The translations under genes and the position numbers were made by a program. Below, one piece after another: positions 1 to 11,359 of a stretch of 64,000 nt of DNA (position 1 is the first letter of the stretch; every line of letters starts with the position of its first letter). The notes beneath the pieces are model-generated. The model made no database searches. It saw only the letters and a program-made list of their open reading frames with translations, and was not told where the DNA came from. The stretch comes from Psettodes erumei. Taxonomy: Eukaryota > Chordata > Actinopteri > Pleuronectiformes > Psettodidae. The stretch is from the NCBI GenBank assembly GCA_016785225.1, contig JAFBJZ010000662.1, positions 115,345 through 179,344 on the forward strand. Direction: 5' to 3'.

Positions 1-480
1 AAGAGACGTGACCGTTTTTGCATTTTTACCGCCAGTCAGTCGCTGCGCACGAGTTTCTTTCTAACTGTTTATATGAAGTAGCCAGATCAGGAAAAAGAAT
101 TAATGAAGAATTGTTGCTTTTCTTTTCTCAGCTGGGTCAGCGGTATCTTGAGTTTGAGCTGGTCGTAATTTGATTTCCCCCCCAGCGGGATCCTGCGGCG
201 TTAAGAGGCTTAATCCGAAGTGGTTTTAAACACGCAAACGTTCGCTGCCAAACGCGGCTTCGCGGTCAAATTTGATTCGATGAATCTTTTTTTCGAAGCA
301 TCCGCCCGCGCCAAGGTCGCGACCCCAAACGAGCTCGGCACGGCCGAGAACGGGCGTGTTTGGAGACGCCGGTTTCGGTCGCCGTCGCCCAAATCTCGCC
401 GGCGTAGCCTTTTTGATTTAGAGACATCGGGCGACTTACCGCTACAGTAAGCTTCAATCATTTTGATCACTGGTTCTCTT
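1..480. promoter_or_regulatory. CpG-rich island at the left window edge
   Basis: From about 190 to 445 the sequence is GC-rich with many CpG dinucleotides, unlike the AT-rich DNA on its right. A strong splice-donor match (GCG then GTAAGT) lies on the minus strand at about 444-438, and a weaker plus-strand donor (GTAAGC) overlaps it at about 447. This looks like the promoter or first exon of a transcript that would run leftward out of the window. The open frames here match no protein family I recognise, so no gene is named. Confidence 0.35.
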
Positions 481-1818
481 CGCTGGTGGCTGATAGCACT
501 TTCTGTATGATAAGGAAAAAAAAAAAAAGATGATTCAAATCTTTGTTGTTTTGTTAATCATGGGCTGATCACTGTTTTCACACTGCTTGATGGTTTTTGT
601 TTGTTTTGGGGTTTTGTTTTGTTTTTTTCTCATTATAATAGTTTCATTTCCCGGCCTGTACAGTTTATGGTGGGTGCCATTGTGGGTGCGAGCACTAACG
701 GGGCTGTTTTGGGGGTTTTGCGTCACCCCTTTTTCTTTCTGTGCTGCCGCGGGTGTTTCGATCTGATTTGGATCTGACGTTGGCGTTCGAGAGGAAACGG
801 GTGAGAAGATTCAGAGGTGCCTTTTTTTTTTAAGTTTGGTGTGTTTTCCCTCCTTTTCTCTTCTCATTTTTTTGTATCTTCAGTATCTTTCTAGGGGGAG
901 CTTAATTAAGATGATGAAAATATGCTCTGGATAGAACATATTTGTTGTGATTAAGCAGTGAACCTCTTAACTCGCTATATTTGAGTTACGCTGGCAAAGA
1001 ACCGTTTTAAACTTTTTTTTTTTCCGCAGCTGACTGGTTGCCATTGTGTACGGAGTCACTCCCATGTTTGCGGCGCCGGTTCAGTTTCGCGAATTACGAG
1101 CGTTGTGGCAGAGTGAGGCCAAAGGTGGCCCGGGACAGGGTTCACTGGTGAAATGTAACTGTGAAAACCAACCATAGATTGTGCAAAATCAGAGCGGATG
1201 AAACACATTCACATTTTTTTTTTTTAAAAAAGACACTGGCACTGAAGACGGTCAAATGCAGAGTTTATTTCCAAACCGATGACATGCATCCATTAGGTTA
1301 CTTTGATACTTCCACAGATTTTTTTTTTTTTAAACAAGTCTTAAGTTTAAAATCTTTGAATTAAGACTCATTTTAAAAACAGTGAATCAAACAGAAGTTA
1401 AACAGTCGTGGGGTACCGTGGTGTGACTGTCGCAACAAACAATCTGTAAAATGCCATTTTTTTTTTTTTTTTTTTTCCATCCGGCATAAATGATGGGGAA
1501 GTTCACTCTGTTTTTGCTTCTGGTTGAAGGATTTAAAAAAAACAACAATACCAGCTATTTGAATGTTAAAAGCTGTGACACTGTTTATAATATATCAAAA
1601 TATAACATGAGATGCAAACGTAGGCAAACAAGCTTCACATCAGACTTGTCACTTGAGCCAAACTCCCAACCATTTCTTTGTTGCCCCCCCCCATGAGAAA
1701 CTACAGTCACGCAAAACCCCACGTTATCTTCCCAGTGCCCGCTCCGAACGCAGCCATTTTCCACGCCGACGCTACTGTACCACATTCGCAGCAAATAAAA
1801 GGATGGGAATGCATCACG

Positions 1819-1858
<40 letters not shown>

Positions 1859-2201
1859 TCATTTGTCTCTGTATGAACGGAAGAGGTATGACACGATGGA
1901 CCTTGTGCAAAAACATTTAAAAGTTCCTCTCGGCGGCGTCCCTTCGAGATCACTGTTGCATGCGATTCAGTCTGTCCATGCCTCTCCTCAAGTCACGCCG
2001 CCGCTCATAATTCCTGTTAAGAGCAGCTCCTGATTGTCCAAACACATCTGTTGTAGCAGCTGATCCGAACCCTTCTTCAAAAGGGGCAAATAAATAACGT
2101 GAAATAAAGCGCGGCGCAGATTTGATATCTAATCTGCGACGCGCGAGCTAAAAACACGATGGTGCCTTTTCTTTTGGTGCCCCATCCGCGGGGGGCGACG
2201 T
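481..2201. other. Intergenic spacer with no supported gene
   Basis: AT-rich spacer with several poly-T and poly-A runs and a (TG)18 microsatellite at 1820-1855. A 36-codon frame at 1063-1173 (beginning MFAAPVQFREL) follows a good polypyrimidine tract and acceptor AG at about 1029, but it matches nothing I know and is not called as a gene. The lower part (about 2100-2201) should contain the cdadc1 3' UTR. I found no AATAAA on the minus strand close to that gene's stop. Confidence 0.4.
1820..1855. repeat. (TG)18 microsatellite
   Basis: Pure alternating TG dinucleotides just downstream of the cdadc1 3' end. No coding role. Confidence 0.95.
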
Positions 2202-5200
2202 TCAGCAGACGGAGGGCGAGCCGTGGGGTCGGTCCACGCACAGCTTCTTGTTGCTGGGGCTCTCCCGCCCCGTCTCCCTGCTGTGCTTCCCGACGTAACC
2301 GTCTGGAACGACAACACAAACACGCCCAGGGTAAGTAGAAGTTCAGGCCGGTCGTTCGTTCCGTGAGATGGAACTCACGCTTGAACATAAGACGAGGGAG
2401 CTTACTGGCAATGTGAGGAGGAGGCGCTGAGCGACCCGGAGGGCTCCTCTGCCACTGTGAAGACAGAAAAAGATGCTTCAAGGTGGTAAAATCTAACGAC
2501 TCTTATCTCCTGTCTTTAAATGCACCGGGAGCGGCACATCCACAAGCTGCTCAGTCACACACAACTGAATAAATTACCATAGATTTTCCTTCTCAACAGT
2601 TTCACATTATTAGTTTCTCACTATGAACTTGCTGATGTCCTTCAGGCTGCTGAACCTCAGGTAGGAGATGTCTCCCTTGTCCTTGTCCCTGTCCTGGTCA
2701 GAGGTGTAGATGTGCGTGATGCCGGCTCCCCTGATCAGAGGGACGCACTCGTCGCACGGACATTTGGTCACAAACAGCATGGTGGGTTCCCCCGGTCTGA
2801 TGTCTCGAGTCCTGAAAGCATCGGGAAGAACGTTTTCGTTCGCACGCGGTTCAGCTGGAAGAACTCGTCAGCGCAGGCAAAGGTTTTTCTGCTTTTTGAC
2901 TGCTCTCCACGTTATTATCTTTGACTGTGCGAAGGGACACGCTCTGACCTGAAGGTCAGGGCGTTCTGCTCCGCGTGGACGATGAATCTGTACTTGCGCC
3001 TCTGTCTGTCCTGCTGTTTGTCGTCCATCTGCGGGTACTCGGCGTACTTCGAGCCCGCTGGGTAAGCGTTGTACCCGCAGCCCACCAGGTACAGGCAGCC
3101 CGTACCGTCACATCCGGCCTTGGGAAAGAGAGCAGTGATCATAATCAGGTCTAATCCTAAGTGTAACGCGAGATGGAAATGATATGATTCTGGACTAAAA
3201 GCAGACAGATTGGAGCTAAGGCAAGACATGTGAGCTCACCGAGAGTCCCCTGGCCCAGATAACAGCACCCACACCCACCTTGGGGTCCTCTGGAATGAAA
3301 ATGAAAGCCTTGACATTTTTTCCTCCGGCTAAAATACCAAAGCTTGAATGCTGTGGGAGCACTTGAGTCAGGTAAGTTGCGTTATCGACACCGAACGGTC
3401 GGACAGCTTTTCTGCAGCTTGACAGAGGCATCGTTACTCATCACTTCCTCTATCTACAATCAGATGCTTTGCTCTGATTGTGGTGTTGAGTATTTGAGTG
3501 TTTCACATTCTTGTTATTTGAATGATTTTTAAGATAAACGGTTGCTGCTTATTGCGTTTCTTCTGTCTTCTTCTCGTGACTGGGAATTACTCTTCCAACA
3601 GAAAAACCAACCAGACCTGTTCTATGGGCCAGCAGTCTCGCTTGGATAATGCAATGGCGAGCCACTTCCTGTGATACACCCTCATGATGCGGAGGCGCCG
3701 AGGGCTTGGCCGGTGATGGATCAGGGGCTGAACGCTGTTCCCTGGGTCACAGAAACAACAAATGACGACTGTGGGTGGGAAATTCATCCGCTCCTGGATA
3801 AATAAGAATGAAACAAAAACCAACAGCTGTGATTAAAGAGCGTTACTCACCGGTAGAATCCGTGGTGCTGCAGCGGGACCCCAGCAGCCACTGCAGCGAG
3901 AACCTCCACCAGCTCCCTCATGTTGTGCCTCAGGTTTGAGAAGTAGGGCTCCACGCAGAAGTTCTCCAGACCCATTCGCTTCAGGATGTCCCGGTGCTGC
4001 TGGGACGTCCCAACCAGGAAATGTCTGGAGAAGTCCTTCAGGCATCTCGTTCGTTCGCTGCAGAGCAGGAAGAATTCCTCAGGCAACAATAATTTCAAAA
4101 CGAAGAGCGTCCGCAAATGTGAATAAGTTGGGTACCTGTTGAAGAGTTTCTCTGTGTTCAGTCCTGGTTCATCTTCAGTCACTCTCTCCATGAAATCGCA
4201 CTCTCTGGACGTCTCGTCGACAAACTGCGCCAGGCCGGGGGCCAGCGGCTGCAGCAGCACGCAGATGTGAGGACGGCTGTTGGACTTCAGCTTCTCTGTC
4301 GCCATGTCGTCCAGTGCGGCCTCCTCCGTGAAGCAGTCGGGTGGGCTGTGGGAGTTTGGACGGTTTGTAGGAGAGGACCTCAGCATGCTGACCTCGGGGT
4401 CTCCGGGCCAGAAGGAGATCTGACTGACTCCAGCTGGAGAAGAGCAAACAGCAGCATCAGTATTTATTCCTGCAGTCCTGCTATCTGCTGTTCCCTCCCT
4501 TTATTCTTCTTCTGAATGTTCAGACCTTTTGCAGCAGTAAGTAGGAGCCGCCCCCCCCTCCCTCACCATTGATGATCATCTTGAGGCAGGTAGCACAGGG
4601 TCTCCTCGAGAAGTACAGCTGACAGTCAGCCATGCGGGCGCCGTGCTGGATGACGGCCGCCTGTCCTGCGTGGAGCTCGGCTCCCGAACAGTGGAGCCCC
4701 ACCACCTTGCCGTCCCGCACCACCACCAGACCCACCGCGCGGATCTGAAACGCAGAGGATCCAGACGTGTCGCTTCACACGGGGCGCGCTCAAGTGCAGG
4801 TAAGGTGTGACTCCCTGATGTGCGCGCCCTCCTGTGTGTTTGTACACCGACCTGACTGTGGCCATCGTCTTCGCGTTGCTCCCGTGGGAACAGCTCCATC
4901 CACAAACTCAGTAAGGTGAACAGATTCACCTTTGATAACCTGGGGCCATGACCTGGGGGGACAGAAGGGGAGCGGAGATCAGTGTCGGATGCCTGAACGT
5001 GGCGACTTACACGTATTCCACGTACCAGAGCAATATCAAATTATCCGGAACAAACATAGCAAGGTAAACACAACAAGCATATCCACAGAGGGCTGATTCA
5101 TGTCGTAATAAATAGGGTATGTCATGACATAGCTGTTACGTCATATGACTGCTCACTCCTCTCTTATAAATCAGCTGTTTCGTGACATTATGAACAGAAT

Positions 5201-5350
5201 GCTAGCTAAACCTTCAGCGATGCAATATGACCCCCCCCTCCCCGGCTCACCTTGCACTCTGCTTTCAGTCTGGGTGCTGCTGTCTCTCGTATCTCGACCG
5301 AGCTCGGACCGGCCCGGATCGGCTCGGTTCCGTATCTCGCGCCCTTCCAT
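2202..5350 (-). CDS. cdadc1: Cytidine and dCMP deaminase domain-containing protein 1, complete, 11 coding exons
   Basis: Coding exons in transcript order: 5350-5251, 4952-4852, 4744-4567, 4433-4136, 4057-3851, 3741-3617, 3289-3240, 3118-2949, 2811-2622, 2454-2406, 2302-2202. All boundaries are AG/GT, all phases agree, and they sum to 1569 nt (522 aa plus TGA); the human protein is about 514 aa. The start (MEGREIRN) follows an in-frame TGA. Early landmarks are STQTES and PRLSKVNLFTLLSLWMELF. The first deaminase-like domain has HAGQ in place of the catalytic HAE motif, then PCATC. The second domain has the full zinc-deaminase set, HAEQNALTF in exon 8 and PCDECVP in exon 9. The family is known to deaminate cytidine or deoxycytidine compounds; by the motifs only the second domain should be catalytic. 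The C-terminus (SNKKLCV) echoes the basic human tail. Exon 1 splice phase and the TQTE match support the chosen start. Confidence 0.93.
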
Positions 5351-6100
5351 TCAGTCTGGCAGGCGGTTAAGAAATAATATCTCGGGGGAACCAGCTTCAG
5401 ATGGGACACGACCAAACGAAAAAAGGTGGAGTTTATGCGGAAAAGAAAGTGTTCAACCATAATCAGTATTATCCCGGTTTACAGCGTCAAGCTGGGAGAT
5501 GGACAAACGCGATTTCCGATTACAGCTTTCAAAATAAAAGCCCCACAGGCGAACCCTATAGGTGAGCGGCAAAATAAAGAAATAAAAGCAATACTTGGGG
5601 AGGAATATTTAATATAAATAAACGCATATTTACTTTCTTCTGAAACTACCCTTTCAACATTTCTAATATAATCTAATACTCCTATCAACACTATATCAAG
5701 ATACAACTTGGGTTACGCCAGCAGCGTTAAGGTCATAAAACTAATCACAAAATGTCAAACAGCGACACTGTTACTAAATTGAAGTCAAATAAAATAGTTT
5801 GGGTCATTCTGTCTTATATTATTAGTGTACGTCCGACGCATTCGATGAAGACTATTTCTCTTATTTCCAAGTAGTTCTGATTTTAACTCGGCTAACGATC
5901 GGCAGCTTAACAAACTTTTGGTGGGTCATTTCCGCAAATCGTCCGACGTCAAAAAGTGGGCGGGGCAACGAGGAGCATATTTACTTTCCGAAAACTCAAT
6001 TATCTGTTTTATCACGTGACGACACACTGCTAAATTAGAATATATAATCATCACGTAGAAAGAATTAGCAACTCAGGTACAACAAATGTAAATACAGAAA
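5351..6100 (-). promoter_or_regulatory. 5' flank and likely promoter of cdadc1
   Basis: The DNA upstream of the cdadc1 start is locally CpG-rich up to about 5400. Farther out it has a GC box (GTGGGCGGGG, 5957-5966) and an E-box of the USF/TFE type (ATCACGTGAC, 6011-6020). There is no obvious TATA box. The 5' end of the transcript cannot be set from sequence alone, so the extent is an inference. Confidence 0.35.
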
Positions 6101-6487
6101 CAAAAAATGAAACATAACTTGTCTCACTATTTATTGATTGAATTTATTTATTTAACAAAAAGACACAAAGAAAACAGTAAACCTGTTTCTTTAAATTAGA
6201 AACCTAAATCCATTGCATCTGCCATCGGTTTCTGTTCTTTAATGATAAACAGATGTTCCAGTCAAGTGTTCAGGAACACATCTGGGTGAACCAGGAAACA
6301 GAAACCGAACAGAGGAAACTGATGTGATCAGTTTCCTTTTGCCGGACAAGAACACTCATCTCCTCAATGTTGTCTGAAACATTTTTAACACTTAGTGTCA
6401 TAACTTGGGCCTGCAAACACTTTTTGGTCGTTTTCACCCAGAAGCAGACGGAGCACGTTTATTTCGACGTGTTGCTTTCGCTTGCAG

Positions 6488-6656
6488 GTTCGGTCCAGCG
6501 CATTCTCAGTCTGTCAACACGGCGCAACAGGGGAAAAGTTTTTTACTCATTACTTTACAAGAATGCAACGACTGTTTTGATTCAACGCACCACCCGGCGT
6601 CGAAATACTGACTGTGGAGCCCATTCAGCGAGGAGAGTGAAGTCCCGCCCGGACAG
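6488..6656 (+). other. Candidate non-coding exon, unassigned
   Basis: A 169-bp segment is bounded by an acceptor (CTTGCAG ending at 6487) and a strong donor (ACAG then GTGAGT, donor GT at 6657). It carries no long conserved frame. It could be a 5' untranslated exon of a plus-strand transcript, such as an upstream fgf14 leader or a non-coding RNA divergent from cdadc1. It could also be a chance pairing of splice sites. Confidence 0.2.
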
Positions 6657-6659
6657 GTG

Positions 6660-8690
6660 AGTACAACAACTTTTATATGTCTCTGCATTCTTTCTGCTGC
6701 TTTGTGCCTCAGCGCTGTTGTTACTCGAGCGCGCGCCGTGCTGTTCCTATTATTTATATTATTATTATTATTCCGGTTTAATGCGACGCAGCTCGACAGA
6801 AGTAGAAGTGGAGCGAATTACAATCACGAAAGTGCATTTTGTGCATTACTTTTCGCCAGGTGTACCTAATAAATTGCCAACTGAGTGTATTTAGTGTTTC
6901 GAATTACTATGTATGCACGGGCTGTTTACATTTGTTGGTTGCTTTTCGCCTGGGGATGGCATTGAAACGGTACCTGCTGTTTTACGTAATAGTTTTACTC
7001 TTGTGTTTTTCTTTAAATTAGTAGTACTTCATTTACTTGAGTACAATTTTTGAGTATTCCTTCCACATGTGGAAACAGCAATATTTAAGTTCCATGAATT
7101 AAGGGAGAAAAATAGACACAATTATCAGTGGATTTTATGTCTATTTTTTTTTTTTAACTGAACTTGTTGACGAACGAGAACACTCAGTTGTAGTTCCCCT
7201 CGATGGCCCGCAGGTGGAGTAGTATCACAAAGCTCCAGGCTCAGAGGGTCGGATGTGCTGCATGAATTGGGACGCTCGCCCGTATGACACAGTGCCAGTG
7301 AATTAAGTTTTAGGCCTCGGGGTTTGAATAAGGGGTCAGTTCAGATTTTACAGATTCATGTCTCGGTGTATTATAATACTGGACTCTGGTTGACCTTCAG
7401 CAGCAGCTTTTTTCAGTTCAAATCGCGGGGAAATATGCTGAGTCAGAGCGTTCTACTCTCCACAAAATAAACTGTATCACAGGGGATCAGGTTAAATATG
7501 AATCCTTGCAAATCTGGATAATCATCTTCAATTTTTAGTTCCGCGTTAGTCCCGCGGGACTCATCTTGCTGTTTATCCTGTGGCTTAGAGAGCGGTTATA
7601 TGATATTCCCTGGACAGAGGCCACGTTGTGCTTTTCCCTCTTGGAGCTGTGGCCAACAGATCAATACATCAGCAGGCTCAGTGCTAACTCACTTCTCAAT
7701 AGCCTGGTGGTTCTGCAGTCATTCAGTCTGCAAATCAGCCAAGTCTCAGGTGCCGTCGGTCTCGCTGGAAGCAGCGATAAATCACCATTGCTTAATGTGT
7801 AACGTATTTCACATGAATTGCAGCTAAAAGGCAGCTTGCAAAAAGGTTTTACAGAACATAGCTAATCAAAAGTTTGATTTAAGGAGAGGAGAAGAAAAGA
7901 AAAACAGAAGCACTAAAATCTGTATTGTCAAAGGCCCTGGATGTCGATATATTCACATGCCACCTCCTCCTCCTTCTTCTTCATCATGCCTTTCCATCTG
8001 CTCTGTTGACTGCGTGTACCAGACACACATACTGTTCACATACGTGCAGCCATAGCTGTTTGCTCACTGTAGCAGCTTTCTGTGCACACAGATGATATGT
8101 TGCTCCTCGATGACAGCAATCCCATGCTGCAGCCTTGAGCTCCTCAAAACAATCCAAGTCGCGAACAGGCCGCAGTGGGGAAAAAAAATGTGCTCGCCGT
8201 CAGTCACCCTGCAGTAATGACTGTGTGTGTTTTGATCCAAATATTATACAAGCAGGAGAAGTGACTGTTTTCCCTGACTCATTTGCCAACACTGCAATGC
8301 AGCTGATAGTGGGGTTTGTGTCAGGGAAGTTAAGCGATTGTCTGCAATTGGTCATTTGTTCCACTGCAGGGTTTCCCTCATTTCAGTGTGTGCTTGACAA
8401 CTCTACAGTGCCACGTGCACAGCTGCATGTTGTGAAAGATTGAAGGTGCTTTGTGTAACTGTCTGTCAGTTGAACTGTGATCATTTGTGCACAAATGAGA
8501 CCACGGTGGATATGGTTGGTGCGTTGAATTTCATGCTGTTTGTTGTTGTTTCTTAACATGAAGGCTGTAAGAGCTTTTTATATTATTCTTCTGATTCAAA
8601 TAAGCCCCAGACCTATCTCGAGAATGGATTGGGGTGTTGTAAAGTCTTTCGATCAAGCCACAACCCTCTAATGGTGTGTGATGTACTGAT
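6660..8690. other. Intergenic stretch between cdadc1 and fgf14
   Basis: No coding exon is recognisable. At about 7018-7066 a short stretch (with ACTTGAGTACAATTTTTGAG) resembles the AAGTAAAAGTAC-type teleost hAT MITE family and is probably a decayed piece of it. The rest is unremarkable single-copy-looking DNA. Confidence 0.35.
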
Positions 8691-8692
8691 CA

Positions 8693-8713
8693 TTCAGCAC
8701 CGTGGACAGCTCC
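8693..8713 (+). promoter_or_regulatory. RE1/NRSE (REST-binding) motif upstream of fgf14 exon 1B
   Basis: Left half TTCAGCACC, two bases, then right half GGACAGC followed by TCC. This differs from the canonical 21-bp RE1 at only one or two bases and keeps canonical half-site spacing. It lies about 2 kb before the exon 1B start. REST represses neuronal genes in non-neuronal cells, which fits fgf14. Confidence 0.65.
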
Positions 8714-9299
8714 TCTGAAACCACTGCGGCTCAGTGTACACACGCGAGCTGAACTGAAAGGGAGTCATGCAACAGGTGTGCGCATTGGCCGATGTGAAAA
8801 ACGGGATTAATCTGGCGGATTTTTTATTTACAGTCTGGAGTTGTTGCTCTGACACAAAGTGAGGCGCCTTGCAGTGAGAGACAAAGGCAGCTCTGCGCGG
8901 GTCCGGCCGTCTATATCAGTGACGCCATCTCACCGTGCCCGGTCACCACAACGTTGTTACGGTTCATCTCCAGTCAGTCCACATACTGACGGTACTGGGA
9001 ACCACATGTCTACGCAACTGCAAGCGCCTCTTCTCCGGAGGGCTGCATCAAGCCGCACGGGTAAACCGGAGGTAACTTCTCCTTCAGAATAAGAGTCGAG
9101 TGTAACGCAAACTAAACTCAGACTGGAGGCCATGTGCCCAGCTCTGAGATTTTAGAAAATGCACATTTCAACCACTTTCATTTATTAAACTTATACGCAT
9201 CAAGAAAAAAAAAACAGATTGTTAGACATCATGTGGTAAAACCCATATCAAGGTGGAAAGTGAACTAAAAACGTGTTTAAAAACTTTAAATGCCGACGT

Positions 9300-9838
9300 T
9301 CAGGTCTTTTATTTTGAAGGTGCCAACCGGAATGTTTTGTTGAACTGCTCAGACGTTGTTGCCTGTTGGGTATAGATAGTCAGTGCACCTCCTCTTGCCT
9401 CACCGGCCGTCGGTCGTCTCGAGCGCAGCTGAGGAAGATACTTCGGCGCCAGAGAAGCGCGGGAGGACCACGAGACGGACCTGGTCTTCTTCTTCTTCTT
9501 CTTCTTCTTCTTCTTCTCGTATTTAGTTTCTGGAGTGTTAGAGCCCCCAGAGCCATAGTCCATCAGCTTCTTTTCATCAGCAAGGTGAAGAAGAGGAGGA
9601 GGAGGAGGAGGAGAAGAGGGGAAAGGAAGAGGAGACAGACAGACAGACAGCAGCACCAGTATCTTGGCGCACCGGAGCTTATGGATTATTGAGAAGTGAA
9701 GGCCGAAACGCGGATCAAATATTCATAAGGACTTTTAAAGAGAGAGAAAAAAAACAGAGTGGGATAGTGCAGAGATTCCCTGCAGTGATTCACCTGCCCC
9801 GTCCAGTGCTGCATGCGCTCTCAGAGCCCAGAGAACCA

Positions 9839-9877
<39 letters not shown>

Positions 9878-10667
9878 GGAAAGGCTTCTGCATCGAGCGT
9901 GTGTGTGTGCAGTGTGTCTGGCTGAGTGTGTGTGTGCGCGTGTTTGGAAAGGAGCCCCCCTGCTGCAGTATACTTGCCTGCTGTGTGGGTACAGGGATGC
10001 CACCGACTTGCTGACGGACACCCGGTACCCGCACCCCTCCCCTCCCGGACGGACGGACGCACCGACCCCCTGCGATCCCCACTAATATGCAATGGTTTTT
10101 TGTGCAGAAGCCGACAGCCGCCGCGTACCGCCGACTTCACGCTAGCGCCGCCGCATGCCTGTCAGCCGCTGCCGCTCCTCTCCCCGCGCCGCGCGGCAGA
10201 CGACGCCATTTGAAGAGGAGCGCTCGCGGGGTTTTCACGCCGCGGCGGCCGGGCGGCAGCAGCAGCGACCGCTCCTCCGTCGCTGAGGACCAGCGGCCGC
10301 TGGGGCAGCCGGAGGCGGAGACCGCGGAGAAAAGCGCCGCAGCGGTTGCTCTTTTCCTGCCGCACGGGGACGACGTCGACGCGGAATACCTGCGGTTCCT
10401 GCTCTCTGGGCTGGTGGAGGAACCGGGCGAGAAACCGGGCGACGAACCGGGCTTCCTGCTCTTATTCTTGTCTATGGTGCAGATTGGAGGGGCGAAGCAC
10501 CGCCGAACTGAGCCCAACAGCTGGCCGGCTCTGCTGGCATGCAAACAGGGGGGCGGATCAGCCTCCATGCGGTGGGTGAATTTTAGGCTGCCGCATCCGG
10601 AGCGCCTCTCGTCCCCCACCTCCTCCTCCTCCTCCTCCTCCTCCTCCTCCCCGTCTCGGCCAAATCC
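9300..10667 (+). promoter_or_regulatory. GC-rich 5' region of fgf14 exon 1B with four triplet repeats
   Basis: This CpG-rich stretch leads into exon 1B and probably holds its promoter and 5' UTR. It contains (TCT)11 at 9485-9518, an AGG/GAG tract at 9594-9613, (CTG)n at 9841-9877 broken by one TTG, and (TCC)11 at 10619-10651 ending 17 bases before the start codon. An open frame begins at 10087 and overlaps the 1B start in another frame. A short repeat of GAACCGGGCGA-type units sits at about 10421-10455. The transcription start was not determined. Confidence 0.45.
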
Positions 10668-10774
10668 ATGCGGTTTATTTGGAACAACATTTTCAGCAAA
10701 GGATCGCATATGCTGCAGTGTCTTTGTGGCAGGAGCCTCAAGAAAAACAAGAACCCAACTGGTGAGTTTGTTTT

Positions 10775-10809
<35 letters not shown>

Positions 10810-11279
10810 GTATTTCTCCATGTGTACGCGTGTGTGTACAGGGGCATGATGGAGAAAGACTTTATTGCGTGTCTGAGCGTGTGCGTACGCGCAGGAGTGC
10901 GCGCGCGTGTGCGCGCGTATGTGTGTGTGTTCCCATCTGAGACTGCACTGTTGGACTGCTCGCTGGTGTTTCTCTGCAATCGCAGTTGTGCAGCAAGTGA
11001 GTGCACTCCAGGGCGGGGGAGGGAGTTATGATGGGGCGGGGCGGGCTGATAACTTAGTAGCACAGGTAACCTCCCGACTACAGTAGCAGTGCGTGCTGAA
11101 GAGCAGCGTGCGTGCGTGCGTGCACTGCATGGCGGAGATGCTGCAGAAAATCAACTCTAATGCAGCATGCAGACCTGCTCAGGCTCCACTAACCTGCATG
11201 ATTAAACAGCACATGGCCTTATTTAGACTTCCACCGTGGATATACAGTGCCCACTCTGGAATAGAGAAGAATGGAAAGA

Positions 11280-11359
<80 letters not shown>

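Noticed and set aside
1063..1173. Small coding exon beginning MFAAPVQFREL
   Set aside because: The acceptor is fair, but there is no donor, no homology and no partner exon.
10087..11031. 314-codon open frame on the plus strand
   Set aside because: It overlaps the verified exon 1B in another frame, runs through its donor into a GT microsatellite, and is low-complexity Ala/Ser/Arg. It results from GC bias.
10137..11063. 308-codon open frame on the minus strand
   Set aside because: Antisense shadow of the same GC-rich region, filled with Thr-His and Glu runs from repeats. No family match.
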